Source of the DNA: Psococerastis gibbosa
Taxonomy: Eukaryota; Arthropoda; Insecta; Psocodea; Psocidae
Assembly (NCBI GenBank): GCA_963971405.1
Contig: OZ020484.1
Location: 18,166,001 to 18,230,000, forward strand
DNA length: 64,000 bases
Reading direction: 5' to 3'
Part shown: positions 15,701 through 28,400 of the stretch, piece by piece
Position numbering within the stretch: position 1 is the first letter of the stretch
Layout of the letters: each line of letters starts with the position of its first letter
The notes under the pieces: model-generated
Seen by the model: only the letters and a program-made list of their open reading frames with translations
What the model was told of the DNA's origin: nothing
The model's database searches: none
Translations under genes and position numbers: made by a program

Positions 15701-17884
15701 ATTCGACGCCCTTTTAGTTCTGATATTATGTTCGGGGAGTCGAATAGGGCATGTATTTCGGCATTGTGTCTGATCCTCCAGACACCGTTCTCCCATCTAC
15801 CGCCGAAGATAATGCTAAGCATTTTGTTTTCGAAGACTCTTAATCTTTGGGCGTCCTTAATGGAAAGTGTCCAGGCTTCACCTTCGTACATTAGAACAGG
15901 CCGAATTAGGGTCTTGTACATGTGAACCTTTGTTGTTCTAGACAGGAGTCGAGATCTAAATAGTGGTCGGACTTGAAAGAAAGCCACATTCGGAGCCTTG
16001 ATACGGTTCTTAATGTCCTCCCCCATGCAGTTGTCACTTGTCATCACCGAGCCTAGGTATCTAAATTGCTGAACCGACTAGAAGCGGTCTACCTTCGCCT
16101 GGAAGACACTGGTTCTTCTTTGGACTATAAGGTGTTTTGTCTTGCCTATGTTAATCTTTAGTCCAACCAATCCTCCTCTATTGTCTTCACCAAGGCCACC
16201 ACCTGTTCCTCGTCATGAGCCATAACATTTAGGTCGAACCGAGGATTCTTATCTGTCAACCAAGATACCATTGTGATTATATTTTTTCAGGTGTTTAAGG
16301 TTCAAAATTCAACAAATTAGAGCTGATTTTGGGAAAGCTTGCGATTTAAAAGACTGTATAGAAGAGGCTTTCAGTCTCCATATGTTTCTCAACATTTTTA
16401 TGGCATTTGTAGAAAGTATAATTTTGTATTTTATTGCATTTGAGGGAGGAACTCTTCGTGCCATAGGTCACAAGTACTCGTACTATTTAGCATTTCGTGG
16501 TATGACAGTACTTACAAAACTTCTAATAACTATCTATTTATGTCACGGTCTAACTGTACAAGTAAGTCTTCCTAGTATACACAATACATTATTTAAACAT
16601 GTTTGGCTCATAGGCCAATATTTGTATATTTCTGCACAAATACCAATTAAACCTGAGTTAGACACATTTCCGCATTTTACCCTAATCCACCCCGAGAACG
16701 GTGAAACACAATTTATGAATTATTTTTGCTCCAAAATGAGCGGGGAATACGCCTTAGAATTTTGTTGTCATTCGCCTGAAAAACTGTATAATAAAGAGAT
16801 AATTAATTAAATTACTAAGTCACATTAAAACTTATTGATTCTCAGGTAAAAGATATGGCAGTATTGGTGCATGGACTACACAGAAACACGAATGATCCTC
16901 ACACAAAAGAAGAGGTATTGTATGAAATTGAGCCTATTAGATTGAACTATTCGATACTACGGAATGTATAGTATAAACGATAGCAATGGGAGGCTAATAA
17001 GGTTAAAAAGATGGCGATTCAGCAACCTAACTATTTTCGTTAGGCCAGATTTCCACAGGAATAGAGCGAAATTAATTATCATGGATAGAGGTAAGTTTTA
17101 TAGAAACTAATCTAGGCACGCGATGCGACGATGATTATATGTAGTTAGAGAAGGTACGTTTTGGGTATAGGCTGACGCGTTTACTATAATTAATTAATTA
17201 TTCGTTCCAGCTAATGGCTTTCTCTCAGGAAATTTTACACAGGAAGGAGCCCTTGAAAGCCCTCAATATGATAAATATGGAATTTGGAATGCTGACTTCT
17301 GTAAGTTGTTGTAACTTATTGTAACGTTGGCTATATTAACTTGGATTCAAATACAATAAGGTGCTTACATTCGTGGGTAAGGAATGCCGTAAAAGGTTTT
17401 CCCCTACCAGGACTCGAGTCCGGTCCGCCAGCGACTGGCCAGCAGACCCAAACTTGTCAACTTGTCATCTAAAAATTAATATCATAGCACTAATTTTAAA
17501 ATTTAGGGTACAATCGGAGGGGGTCTTAAAAGAAAATGATCACAAGATATATCAATCGTAGATCTGCAAGAAATATAATTTCTGCTAATTTAACGGATAT
17601 TTTTGACGGCTCTACTATCGATATGTCCTGTGAAAATTGCCTTTGTACAAAAAACGCCTAGTGAGGGCTCTTCGATTTGCTCCTAACAGTTCACAGATTA
17701 CGCTACAAATTCTCATAACACTGAGAGTTCATTATGAGTATAGGCTACGTTGCAGTACGTGTGTAAGCACAGAGAAAAAATATTATTAAAAACATATGTT
17801 TAATACCAATTAAAATTTCAACTTTTCTAGATGATTGGAAGCATAAGCACCCATATTGTGATACTACTCCAGTTTAACAAGTGA
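12711..17884 (+). CDS. Gustatory receptor-like seven-transmembrane protein (7tm_7 family, five exons, complete)
   Basis: Exons: 12711-13300, 16291-16561, 16846-16914, 17211-17300, 17831-17884 (stop TGA). The sum is 1074 nt (357 aa), with junctions in phase 2, 0, 0, 0. An in-frame TAA six bases before the ATG fixes the start. Hydrophobic segments lie near residues 30-48, 71-90, 115-138, 149-176, 226-250 and 262-285, and the last exon encodes another. Family marks: a loop with LVHGLHRNTND and ELMAFSQEILHRKEPLKA, three phase-0 introns near the C-terminus, and a tiny last exon ending STHIVILLQF. That ending matches the TYxxxxxQF signature with His348 in place of Tyr. Insect receptors of this type are ligand-gated cation channels in taste neurons; the ligand here is unknown. 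Intron 1 (3 kb) carries several mobile elements, but the frame is intact. At 357 aa it is at the short end for the family. Confidence 0.87.
13411..14286 (+). mobile_element. GACA/poly-G non-autonomous element, copy A
   Basis: It starts AAAGAACCGGTCCGATCAG. A GCTTTCCAATTTATC stretch near the left end is inverted as ATAAATTGGAAAGC at the right end. Inside are a G homopolymer (13531-13546), the word TTAGCCCAAAATAAAAATAA, a (GACA)n array at 14131-14165 and ACGAAATGTCTG-type text on the opposite strand. There is no coding capacity. It lies in intron 1 of the receptor gene. Four relatives lie at 32519, 51667, 56037 and 63357. Confidence 0.75.
14288..14420 (-). repeat. SINE family 2, copy 1 (degraded)
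   Basis: On the - strand it reads GCGTGCTTGCACTTGTG, then TTCGGAGACGTG, then GACTGAAGAGGTCAATCGGA. These are shared with 37505-37645 and in part with 35060-35175. The copy at 37505 keeps a tRNA-like A box, which supports tRNA ancestry for the family. Confidence 0.5.
14463..14630. mobile_element. Palindromic MITE, about 50-bp arms
   Basis: GATCGAGGCGATTATAATAC near the left end is matched by its complement GTATTATAATCGCCTCGATC at the right end, followed by further imperfect pairing. The space between the arms is AT-rich and non-coding. It lies in intron 1 of the receptor gene. No target duplication could be set with confidence. Confidence 0.65.
15438..16260 (-). pseudogene. Non-LTR retrotransposon reverse transcriptase, C-terminal fragment
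   Basis: The - strand frame 16047-15502 encodes KTLIRPVLMYEGEAWTLSIK, then VFENKMLSIIFGG, NGVWRIRHNAEIHAL, RRMQWLGHVHRMQ and PRRPGWPRLRWRDQV. This is the usual C-terminal part of RTE/Jockey-like LINE polymerases. Farther 5' on that strand (to about 16260) similar text is broken by stops, and the remainder of the element is absent. It is a dead 5'-truncated copy in antisense orientation in intron 1 of the receptor gene. Confidence 0.85.
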
Positions 17885-19497
17885 ACTAGCAAGAATAAGT
17901 AAAGGGAAAGCGATATCATTTGAATAGTTAAGGAATGTCCTATCAGGAATTTAAATGTGGACTCCCGAACCCAGGCGCGGAATTTGAAAATGAAAGTAAC
18001 GGTCTCGACTGTTGTAGTCTGGACAATGCACGATTCAACCTCAATTCCGCGTGGCAAGTTTTAGTTAGGTACCTACTGTTTGCTGTACAAGTGCAGAGTA
18101 GCTTGACTTTTTTCACAAAATAAGTTTGTATATCACTGGATTCGGCAGGATGATAACGTGAATATCATGAATCATCAGTAATAATATTTTTAATTCCGCG
18201 ATGTTACAACCAAAGTGGGTTGAGTCTCAAAATGAAAATGAAAAACAACTGCAAAATAGAACAACTCCAGTATTCTTGTAAAATACGTTTGTAGTTTAAG
18301 TTAAAGTTGTAAGTAGAGTAACATGACTTACCCTTGTTTGCACTTCAAATTTACGAGTCTAACTGTATTTTCCCCAATATAGCGTAAGTGGAGTAACTCG
18401 TCACCTATGCGCTATGCAGTTGCGACTGTGAAAAGTAACGCAGGTCGTCGTTTTTTCAAGAAGTAAATTATGTAAAATTTTGATTTAAATACCACATAAT
18501 CTCTTCCGAAAATATATTTACCTGCTACTGGGTTCATCACTTCTCTAAAATCTGTTTACACTTTATTAACCTACGGTACTAGTATTACAATACCAAGTTA
18601 GTATCTCGACGTGTGGCATGTGCGGAGTTGCCTCTTTAACGTCTAACAGTGGAACACATAATTATAATTACCGAATTGAATGTTCTTCATACACAATGGT
18701 CAGACTTTCATTGCCAAAACCTCAGACTCTGCCAAGCTTAATTGGGGACATACATGAGCCGGTCACAGCAACATTAAACTTTCTTAACATGACTGGACTC
18801 ACCTCCGTACACACAAACCGACCGGCGCAAATGCACGAAAGAGTCCCGGACTTAAAATTAAAATAAAAAACTCGCAATTTAATAAAACCAAACTACCCTA
18901 GTTTGCACTTAAACGGCTATCTTAGAAATCATGTCGTTAGACAGTATGCAAGTTTAAGAAGCGCGCGTTCCAAAATCAATGACATCATTAACTTATCTTA
19001 CCTAAATTGGTTCATTGGCTTGAAAAAAAACGCCGTGGCATGACAACCCACATTTTTTTTTTTTTTTTTTTTTTGCGGTGCCTCCTTAAGGTAAGGTTCG
19101 TTGCGTCGACCTTTGAGATCTATTGCAGCCGCTTAAACAACCCACATACTCCATATAAATTGACTGCATTAAAAATACACAGTCCAATAAATTAAACAGG
19201 ATGTTGGAAAACATTGATTATTATAATAATATTATATTTCATTTAACGTACAATAGCATATTATTATAATAAACTACAAGATTTATAGTAACAAAAGGGA
19301 CAATAAGCGCAACATACGTTGGTTCGTTAGCAACGAGACCTAATGTACGTAAATTTTATTAAAACCTAAAAACTATGCTCTAGTTACGTATACATAAAAC
19401 AATACGCCTCACACCAACTACAGACTATATCATTCATCAGAACTGATTAGTCAGGGGCCTCACCAATGCCTTACATTAAAATAGACTTAGAGTTAAA

Positions 19498-19638
19498 GGC
19501 GGTGTTTCCACATAAGTCAATCGTCAATGAGAAATGTGAAATTGAAGGTTTAGCAGACATTAAAGACATACTAAAAATTCTGCTACCACGTCAAAACCAT
19601 ATTTCTCATTGACGATTGACGTATGTGGAAACACCGCC
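19498..19638. mobile_element. Palindromic MITE, GGCGGTGTTTCCAC ends
   Basis: A 141-bp inverted repeat with ends GGCGGTGTTTCCACATA and arms containing AATCGTCAATGAGAAA and its complement. The flanks are AAA on both sides. The end sequence is a relative of the GGCGGC/GGCGCC group in this window. Confidence 0.75.
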
Positions 19639-19911
19639 AAATGCTTCAAAATAATAGGTGGTTCATCACAAGCTTAACTTTCCTTCTACTAATCAACACA
19701 AATTATAAACATTTTGGGAGCATTTGTCATCATTTGCAATGGTCAAAATAAACCTTAAAAGTCGGTAGAATATGTATTAAGATTAGTTACTAGTATTTTA
19801 ATATCTTCAAGTAATTCACAGGCAAACTGCTGCTATGCGACTTCTCACGCACATCGTTGAGCTGAAAGGTGAAAAACGCTTCGTCTACAATAATGAAAGC
19901 CATCAGGGACT

Positions 19912-20205
19912 AAGGCTCGGTGCACAAATAACGATTCAGCAGGGTGGATACACGCTGAGAAATCCGTAATGGAGCAAATGGGTTGGTGCATAACCACAGA
20001 GCCTACTTAAGAAGATTTATCTCGCTGAGCTGAAGTTGAACTCACGCTAGTGCCCAGTTTTCCGCACACTAGTGACGGCTCAATAAACTGCAGTGCATTC
20101 AGAAATAGACTATATCTTTACACCAACCAATCACAATTCATTTGCTCCAATGCGGACTTCTCAGCGTGTCGCCAGGTGCTGAATCGTCTTTGTGCACAGG
20201 GCCTT
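19912..20205. mobile_element. Palindromic MITE, AAGGCYC-GTGCACA ends
   Basis: The left arm has GGTGCACAAATAACGATTCAGCA and CGCTGAGAAATCCG. The right arm has the complements (TGCTGAATCGTCTTTGTGCAC, CGGACTTCTCAGCG). ACT flanks both sides (19909-19911, 20206-20208), giving a possible 3-bp target duplication. Non-coding. Confidence 0.75.
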
Positions 20206-21774
20206 ACTAAAGGAGACCAGCAACAATATAAATAGTCTGAATACTATGAAAAGTTATTCATGGGAAATAACTAATTACTAGATTATAAGAAAAAGACTAG
20301 ACGCCAGTGCTTTCACTCTGAAAAGGAATTTACTATGGCGTATAGCCAAATTCCGTATATTTCTCATGAGAAACTTTTCATTTTCCTTGTTGACTACAAG
20401 GCGTTTCCTCACTTCTGCATTGTAACGAAACAAATGAGATATTTTCATACACTCATGAATGCACACAGTACGGCAGCAACACTATAACACTGACTGAAAC
20501 TTAAATGAATAATGTATACTTAATCCAAAATAATGAACCTAGTCCAAATAATTTAATACTATTATTGCACTAAACGAGATACTATCACGCACGTACATAT
20601 ACTTATACGTATAATCGCCTCAGTCGAGCCGTGTTTTTTCAGATTACTTAATAAATCGTTCATTGCTATATGGTAATGCTGTTAACTGATACATTAAAAA
20701 ATTAAATTGATAAACGGGCAGTTTTTTACTGCAGATGAGTTTACTGTATACGTATAAATGAGAAACCTCTGATATTGTCGTACTGGCATTGTTTCCAATG
20801 TTATATCTCTACTGGCTAACAGAAAAGAACCAGGCTGCCTACTTAATAAATGAGTAATACATATGAAACAGATTATTTGTGATGCACATGACAAAAGTAA
20901 AATCACTTAAAACTAACAATAGATATGCACAAGTGAGGATGAGCCACTTAATTGGAAGAGAAAGAACTTCAAAATCCCGGAACTATAGGTCTCCATCCAA
21001 AGTTCTCCTCTTGGAGAGAAATTTTCAAGAGATTCTAAGTTATGCGACAGCGCTAACTGCTCCAGATCATCGTCATTAGGGAAAGACAAGAGATGGGTCA
21101 ATAGTATAAGAAATGACTGTCTATCAAAAATATTTAAACAACAAAGGGCAAAAAATTAAGTAAGCCTTAGTAGCTGACCCCACATACAGAAAATGGGACG
21201 TGCCATGCGAACCAAAGTCGAAGGTTCATAGTCATGGGGCCACAACTACCGACGAATACTGAGTACAGAAAACCAGTACAAGAGAGTTCACCGAAATGAG
21301 GAGTAGGCCCTATGCAGAATAATTCCAGTCAAATAATAACACTGAATAGTCTCTTATTTCTCAGTTATTTCACAGAAATAGGATTAAAAGTATAGGAGCT
21401 AGCTAGAGGATATAGCTTTTCGAATGCATGACAGCACATTTTAAAACAAATAAACAAATTAAATAAAAATATTCTTAAGCCACTAACATTCGTCACCCTG
21501 AAGTCACAAGGGCAACAAACAACATTTCGAGAGAATTGCGTTTTTGTCTGTATAGTTTGCTAAAAACAGTCAGATACGCCGTTCTAATCAAAAATTTCAG
21601 CCTTATCTTGAATTTTTTTGGTATACGCTAAGGTAAAGCTCATGACAAGTTCACTAAATCTGATCATAACTCAATTTCACCAAAAATGTTGGTTACGCCT
21701 TTTTGACATTAGGGTGAAGATATAATGCATACAATATATAGAATAATATTCTTTTAACCCATCAGCTGCATGAC

Positions 21775-21817
21775 TTTTATTTTATGGTGACTCAACTTGA
21801 GGCACCATAAAATAAAA
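21775..21817. other. Perfect 15-bp hairpin
   Basis: TTTTATTTTATGGTG is followed by a 13-nt spacer and its exact complement CACCATAAAATAAAA. It lies about 770 bp downstream of the HIF stop codon. On the - strand it also supplies the nearest AATAAA that I found after that stop, so it may fall near the end of the HIF transcript. Confidence 0.5.
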
Positions 21818-22586
21818 CTATTAAACTAAACAGGACCGTAGCCGTCTAAAGCACGAGTCAACGTGTAACTGGTAGTAACGGTGATGCCTATAAAAAATAT
21901 TAGTAAGCCATTACCAGAATGTTTCGCTAATAAGTTTAACAGATCAACCAGATTTTAACAGTTTAACCAAACTCCCACGTTAAGGGTATGTTGACTCAGC
22001 CTTTAGTAAATTATAAGTAAAACCAGAATATCTAAAACATTCTGGCCACAGAGAGACTTTTTAGTTGAAAATATCTGTAGATCGTTAGCATCTGATGTAG
22101 TGTAGGCCATTACAAGAGGTAATACGAAAATTTAAAGCAGTTTTAATACATATTTCCAGAAGTCAGGAATGATACGTTTGTTAAGCGCCTAGACTAGTCT
22201 ACAGCCATGTCAAGCTACAAGTCGAGTGTTTCGATTTAGTTAAAAACAGATTTTACGAACCAGGACAGCTTATTGGTTCATGAGGAACAGTTATGTGACT
22301 TCTCGTGTAGATCAAACCATCCCCCTGGCTATGGGGGAGATAGTTCAAGAAAAGATCTGATTTAAAAAAAACATCTCCACCGCTTGAGTTAAAATTTTGC
22401 ACACACATACATATTTCGAAGATCTAGATGCCCAATTTCAGCTTGACAGATTTAAACTACATTAATTTCCAAATTAAAAGGGTTAAAGTTGTCAATAAAA
22501 TGTTTAAAAAAATGTTCATAAAATAACCTCTTTGAAAATGGCCTGCATTTCTAGAGATACTAACGACAGCTACGGCCCTGACATTG

Positions 22587-25499
22587 TTACATAAGGTAAC
22601 TACTCTCTACGTTATCTAGAGCGGTAATTAACTCCTGGCCCCGCAGGAGTATATGTTTATCTACAGGAGCGTTGACTTCGCAGTCCTGCTGGCTCAGGTC
22701 CAACAGCGACGGGATGCCTGCAGGCCCGGGGTCGAGCAGCGAGCAAGTTCTCGACCGCACATCTTGCTGCCCCTTGAGCGAATCATTATGGTCTATATTC
22801 TTCGCCAGGTATAACTGATTCAGGGCATCCCTTACCTTCCCCAGTGTGTCCATAGGAACGTTCGATACCTACGTAAAATAATGAATGAATTAGCATACAA
22901 GTATTTCGATAATTATGATTGTTCATTATAGGTTTGTCATTGGAAATTAGAAGAATCGGGTAAGAGCACGATAGCTAACAGTCTTCATCGTAGTCCCCGG
23001 GTTCAGATATCCTTATGAAAAAATTGTTAGTTATTGCATGTATCATGAAATAAGAAGCAATTTCTGCGTATAAACATTTAGAAATGATACAGAAAGACAT
23101 ATCCTCACAATTTTGGCAATATGGAACAACTTGGAACTTACTTTTGTCAGAAGGTTCCAAATCCTGGCCAGCATTAATCAAAAGATAAATAGATATTAAT
23201 AAGCATAATAAAATAAATAAAATAAATAAGGACTTTCTTGTTCTATTACTAAGCCAACCTAGCGGAGTTAGGGCTATAAAGCCCTCTCTTACACTCAACT
23301 AGGAAGACCCGGGACCGCCTGCTTTACATGCCCTCCGAAGCATAATTAAGAATAATTAAGAATAGATTTAAAATATCTTATTTAACAGAATACCAGACAT
23401 AAGACATGCATAGAATTAAATAGCAGTTGCGATAATGCGCGCTTAAGTTCCACAAAGTTACGCTCTTGGGCTAGATAAAAGGGTTAAGTCGTTCATAAAT
23501 AATGAAAATAACTTCTTCCACTACTAAACCAAATTGTGTGTACACAAATTATTACCTGAGTTATTTTGACAAAATTAATTAATATCTCTATCCACAGCCG
23601 CAAACCTTTTAGAAGAGTCTTTTGAAGACTACATGAAAAGACTACGCAAAATAATGAATGAATTGAGACCACCAATATCAAAAGTAAGCTTTCGTAGTAA
23701 TTTTGCATTTTCTCACCTGAAATATTATTAGTTTAACTATAAATAGACACGATAATGTGCATTATACCGATTTTACAAAATATAGCAGAAACTCCGAGGG
23801 GTAAATAGTCTGCGTCTGGAGAAATTTTTTATGAAATATTCAAAAGACTATTTTTTAGATGTTTGGAGCCGTGGATCGAAAAATAAATGTATTTTGTTCG
23901 CAAAAAATTATGACTGTTTTGCAGTAACGGTACCCACTCATCTCATTCAAGGAGAAAACAAACTGTAGAGAATGTTCAGCTCACAAGCAACTTTCTTCCA
24001 GTCTTTTGGATCTGCTTGCAGTTGTGTAGTAAACATGTACCTAGCCCCAGCCTTGAACAGTTTGCTGATATACCTTGCTATATGTCCCTGTGAACTCATA
24101 TGGCTCAGTCGTGCAAAAAGGTGGACGACTACTGATCTTTCGAAACGTGTCAACATATTTAATGGAAGAGACCCATTCCGCAAATTACGGCCCGGTCCCA
24201 CGAACGCTAGGATTATTGATGGCACCACAATGCACTGGAACATGGGGAGTGCCACCTTACTGCATAACAATGGTTCGGTAAAGATGTCTGTCATAGAGTA
24301 AAGCAGCACGCCCATGTTTCAATGCCTAGCGGTGCCATTCAATAATACTAACGAAATTTTTTTAAATGTAACTCACCAGTGTAATTAAGTTAAGCGCCAC
24401 TGACACTCAATCTGATGAGCGTCACTATCAGGTTTCACCTATCAATCATGCAACGCGGCCTACGGGCTAATTCAAATCCCCAGTATCATAAAACTAGTCT
24501 ATTAGGCTGAAGCGTTTCCTATCTAAGAGCTCGACTAATTTTCAGCTATACCTACAGTAACATTATGGTCATTATATTATAACATTATGTAACCAATCTT
24601 TGACATTATTAATAAATAGCCTACAACCCTTAATGACTTTACTTTTAATCTAGGCCAATAACCAGATAGAAGCCATCCCCTAACTTATTCAATTTAACTG
24701 CATTCATATCCGTAGACTGCATTTATGTTTTCTCGCAAATTATATACCGTAGATAGCCAACTATCAAATAGAAACAGATAATATGAAAGAACATTGTTAT
24801 TAATTAAGCATTATTAAATTTCTTGCAAGTGATATAGTACGTATTAGATAAATGCGTAATTAACCCACTGAAAAGACTTCAACTGAGTTTAACGCTCCCA
24901 GACTCACAATTAATAATGCAAATCCTGAACGAATGTTGTGAAATTTTGACGAAAACCAGTCGTTACTACAACCTTTCCACAGGTAATAATTAAGTAAACT
25001 TTTTATTTTTTCTGTGTGTTAACCACCCTGCTTCACTATTCTACACTTCTCCTTACCAACATGGCTTTACCCAGAAATACCCAAAGCAAGACATCAGCAA
25101 ACCCAAGACAAAAGAAGTACACGACAACGAGAGCTTATTGCTATATTTACAAAGACGCAAGAGACTAGAAGGCGTTGGAATGGATAGCGGCCTAGCTGGC
25201 CCGACTCCGTCTGGACCCGATACATATATAACCATGATTCACGTCACAGCCACTGACCAGAAGGTTCATGAGCACACTGGGCTGCTGAAGCAGATGGCTA
25301 CTCAGACTACTCTTCGTCCTTTTGCTTCCATCTGAAAAACTCCGAACCCCGTCCCCGTGCGACCGCTTCGTCCCCGCTCTCTCATAAGGCGGTGGTCCAA
25401 CCCCCGGCGGTGATTTCCGGAGAAGTTGCTCCCCTTTTGGCAGTCCTTGTGAAAGTTTCGCAGACTTCGATTGCCCCGTGTCTTTGAACCAGTCAGAAT
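22587..25499 (-). CDS. HIF1A/sima: HIF-1 alpha exons 11 and 12, C-terminal transactivation domain
   Basis: Exon 11 (25243-25499) ends [19 protein letters not shown] and MNLLVSGCD. Exon 12 (22587-22868) carries [20 protein letters not shown] and LITALDNV. The first matches the FIH target motif with Asn800; the second matches the amphipathic p300-binding helix (human EELLRALDQV). The terminal ESSYLM extends six residues past the human end. Confidence 0.93.
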
Positions 25500-28400
25500 C
25501 TACATAAAAAATATAAAAATTAGGCTTTTGAGAACAATCAATGACCCAGATTGTGATTTTATGGCAATTTTCTGAGTTGTGGTGAATCTCCAACATAAAA
25601 ATTTATGTTTTATGTATTATACCGTACTTTCAAAGTATACCTCTATTGCTGCCACAATTACATTTTTTATACTATAGTAACGATACGATTTTCTACCTAA
25701 TTTCTAAATTATCTTAACAAGTACCTAAATTTAGTAACAAACATGTCACCACATTCTGTGATTAAAAAATAATTAATTATTATTTATAGTTATAATAATA
25801 TATTTAATAATAACTATTATTATTTTAAACAATTATTAAATCATTTTGAAAAATGTCAAATCTAGTAAGACGCTGTGTTATTTCAAACATTCAATATAAA
25901 CTAGCACATACTTTAATTATGATAAATACTACTAGGCAATAATAAAAATTATTTTAAATAACGTAACAGCCGAAATAATTTGAAATTTAAAAAAAAACGC
26001 ACCAGTGCGTTTATTTGTACGCGGAGGAGGTCGACCCGTATCTGGCGAAGACCGCAGTAGCTCCGCAAGGGTTGACGTCTCTGGCCGGCTTGGCGAGGGC
26101 GACTCACCCCACAAGATATCAACAGGTGGAATGAGAAGCTCTTCATCTGACGAAATGTATGGCGCTTTTAATAAAAGGTCTTCATCTAATTCTGACCCTC
26201 CCGAGTCCATGTGGAAGTCCAACAACCCTATTTGGTCGTCACAGTGTTCCGGACTACACAATGATGGAAGGCTGCCATCATCAGGACTCTGTGAATAAAG
26301 AGAAAAAGCATTACAAATGTGTATAGGTGCTACTTGAAGGAACCTCAAAATAGAAGAGGAAAGAAGAGAGATTAGCCGCTGAAGATTGTAGAAGACTGTT
26401 TTCAAATATTCAGGAGGAATGAATAAGGAAAGGGCGAGAAATGGCTATTGTGTGGGTTCATTGGTAAAAATTAGTACTCCAGTTGTAAGCCAAGTTCAAG
26501 TAAAACTAATATTTCCATCAATACAGCGCCCAACTCTTGTTGAGAGTCACAACATAGCAAAAGCGGCCTACCTTTCCAAGGTCAGAAGGGGATCTGGAGT
26601 TGGAATCTTCTCGATACGAGAAGAAAGGATCTCCACTTGTTCGGGAGGGACAACTCGATGACGATAGTTCATGGTCAGTGGTGAGCAGGGGACAGTAATT
26701 GCTGGCCAGGAAGTCCCCGAACACATCGGTGAGGTCCAGGGGAACTAAGCTATCACCCGGAACAGGAGCCAAGTGAGTCAGGTCTTCAGGTTCATCCTTC
26801 AATGCTGTAACAACGATAATTCATTAAATAAAAACCCCCATAAAATAGTTGTAAAAAAGTGGAGATGCACCAAGTGTTGTACAGACACATTTACGAGAGG
26901 TGCGGGGAATGGGGCAGTAGAGAGCAGTTTGAGAGCCATTTCATTCCATCTTAATTTGACGTCATATTCAGTGAACAATTCTAAAAATTCTTGCATTCAA
27001 GGAATGTTCCTGCTATCTTATCGTATCCCAAATTAAGTAATACAGGGATTCAAGTATTCCAATTACCTAAACTGACATACAACACTAAATCCCGTAATTT
27101 TTTAAGGACAACATTTACAGTATTTTGTCCATTGGGCTTTTGGCATCAGCAGCTTTTTCTACCCGCACTGCCTCTCTGACCTAAATGTATTATGAAACCT
27201 TCTTTTGAAGACGACACTTACTCGTGAGTCCTGCCTCATCGTCCGTAAACATAAGGAAACCCTTGTTCATCTCTTCTGTGCGTGGGCCGAAAATTTTGGC
27301 AGTAGCCGGTTGGGGGCGAGTGTAAATGACTGGTGATGGCTCGGGCCGAGATACACTCAGCGGCGGCGTCTGCACCTTCTTGACATAGCTGCTGGGCATG
27401 CGCGAGATCACAGACGAGGTTACTACCACAGGCCGGTGGTACTGTGGCTTCTTCTCTATCAGCTTACTCAGCGAGTACACGCCATCATTGCACGAGGAAG
27501 GTGGTACTAAAGGTCGCGGTATACTCTTCTCAATCGGTTGGCTCGACGGGCATACCTTGTCATTGACAGGTGTATTCACCGCTGCTAATTTCCTTTCGAT
27601 TTGCTGGCTCGACGAGTACACCTCACCACTTTTCTCGACCCCACTGCAACAAATAGAAAACGCTTGCCAGGCAAGGAACCAAGACGGTCATCAGCACTTG
27701 TCGTCAAAAATGTAACACGGCTTCAACTGACCATTGATGACAACAAATAACAAGATAATAATTCGCCTACTAGGTACCAATGACAGCAGGAGAACACCTG
27801 CTCTTTTCACGAGCCCACCAGGTTAGTGATAATTAATTGGGCCATTTAAAAGGCGCTAAATTTGCTGCTAATATAAGATCCATACGATGGACTCTTATAA
27901 CAAAACCGGGGAACATCACAAAACAAGTTGTATACACACGACACCTCCCTGAAAGGTTAGATATGAGACCTATTAATATTTCTATGCCTAATCTACCTAA
28001 AAATATTCACTGACGAGGAGACAACTTTGTATACATTTTTTTTTTTTACAATCGTAAAGGAGTTTGGCATTTTAAAATAAAACTGGGTTCTGTACTAAAA
28101 TATTTGCAGAAAAAATAACCAGGGCAGTGGTTAAGAGAAAATCGGACACCCCCACTGTTTGGCTAATTTCTATATTAAAAAAATTGATCTATTCATAAAT
28201 GAGAAAAGTGGACGAAATGCTCCTCTACATTTTAAAACTTCATATTATGTATATGTACATATGCATATATACAAAATATTGTATGTATGCATATTCGTCC
28301 GGCACTAACACCGTTTGGAGACAGTAATTGAAGGCGTTAAGACCTAACCTTGCATTTTTTTAAAGCCTTCAAAAATTCCCGGACAAGCGGTTGTGGTGCC

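Larger units (their letters stand above)
17885..22586. other. Intergenic region between the convergent receptor and HIF genes
   Basis: About 4.7 kb without a recognisable gene. It holds two palindromic transposons (19498, 19912) and a perfect hairpin at 21775. A sequence around 22300-22480 has the word style of spacer repeats (long A runs, CAATTTCAGCTTGACAGATT). Open frames of 60-80 codons on both strands match nothing I know. Confidence 0.5.

Noticed and set aside
23947..24315. Overlapping frames of about 110-120 codons on both strands
   Set aside because: Both strands are open over the same stretch without recognisable content, and a hAT-end fragment lies inside, so it is treated as non-coding.
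25192..25242. Extension of HIF exon 11 to the next stop (adding [12 protein letters not shown])
   Set aside because: It would drop the C-terminal domain in exon 12, which is clearly HIF and in phase with a donor at 25242. It remains possible as an alternative 3' end.
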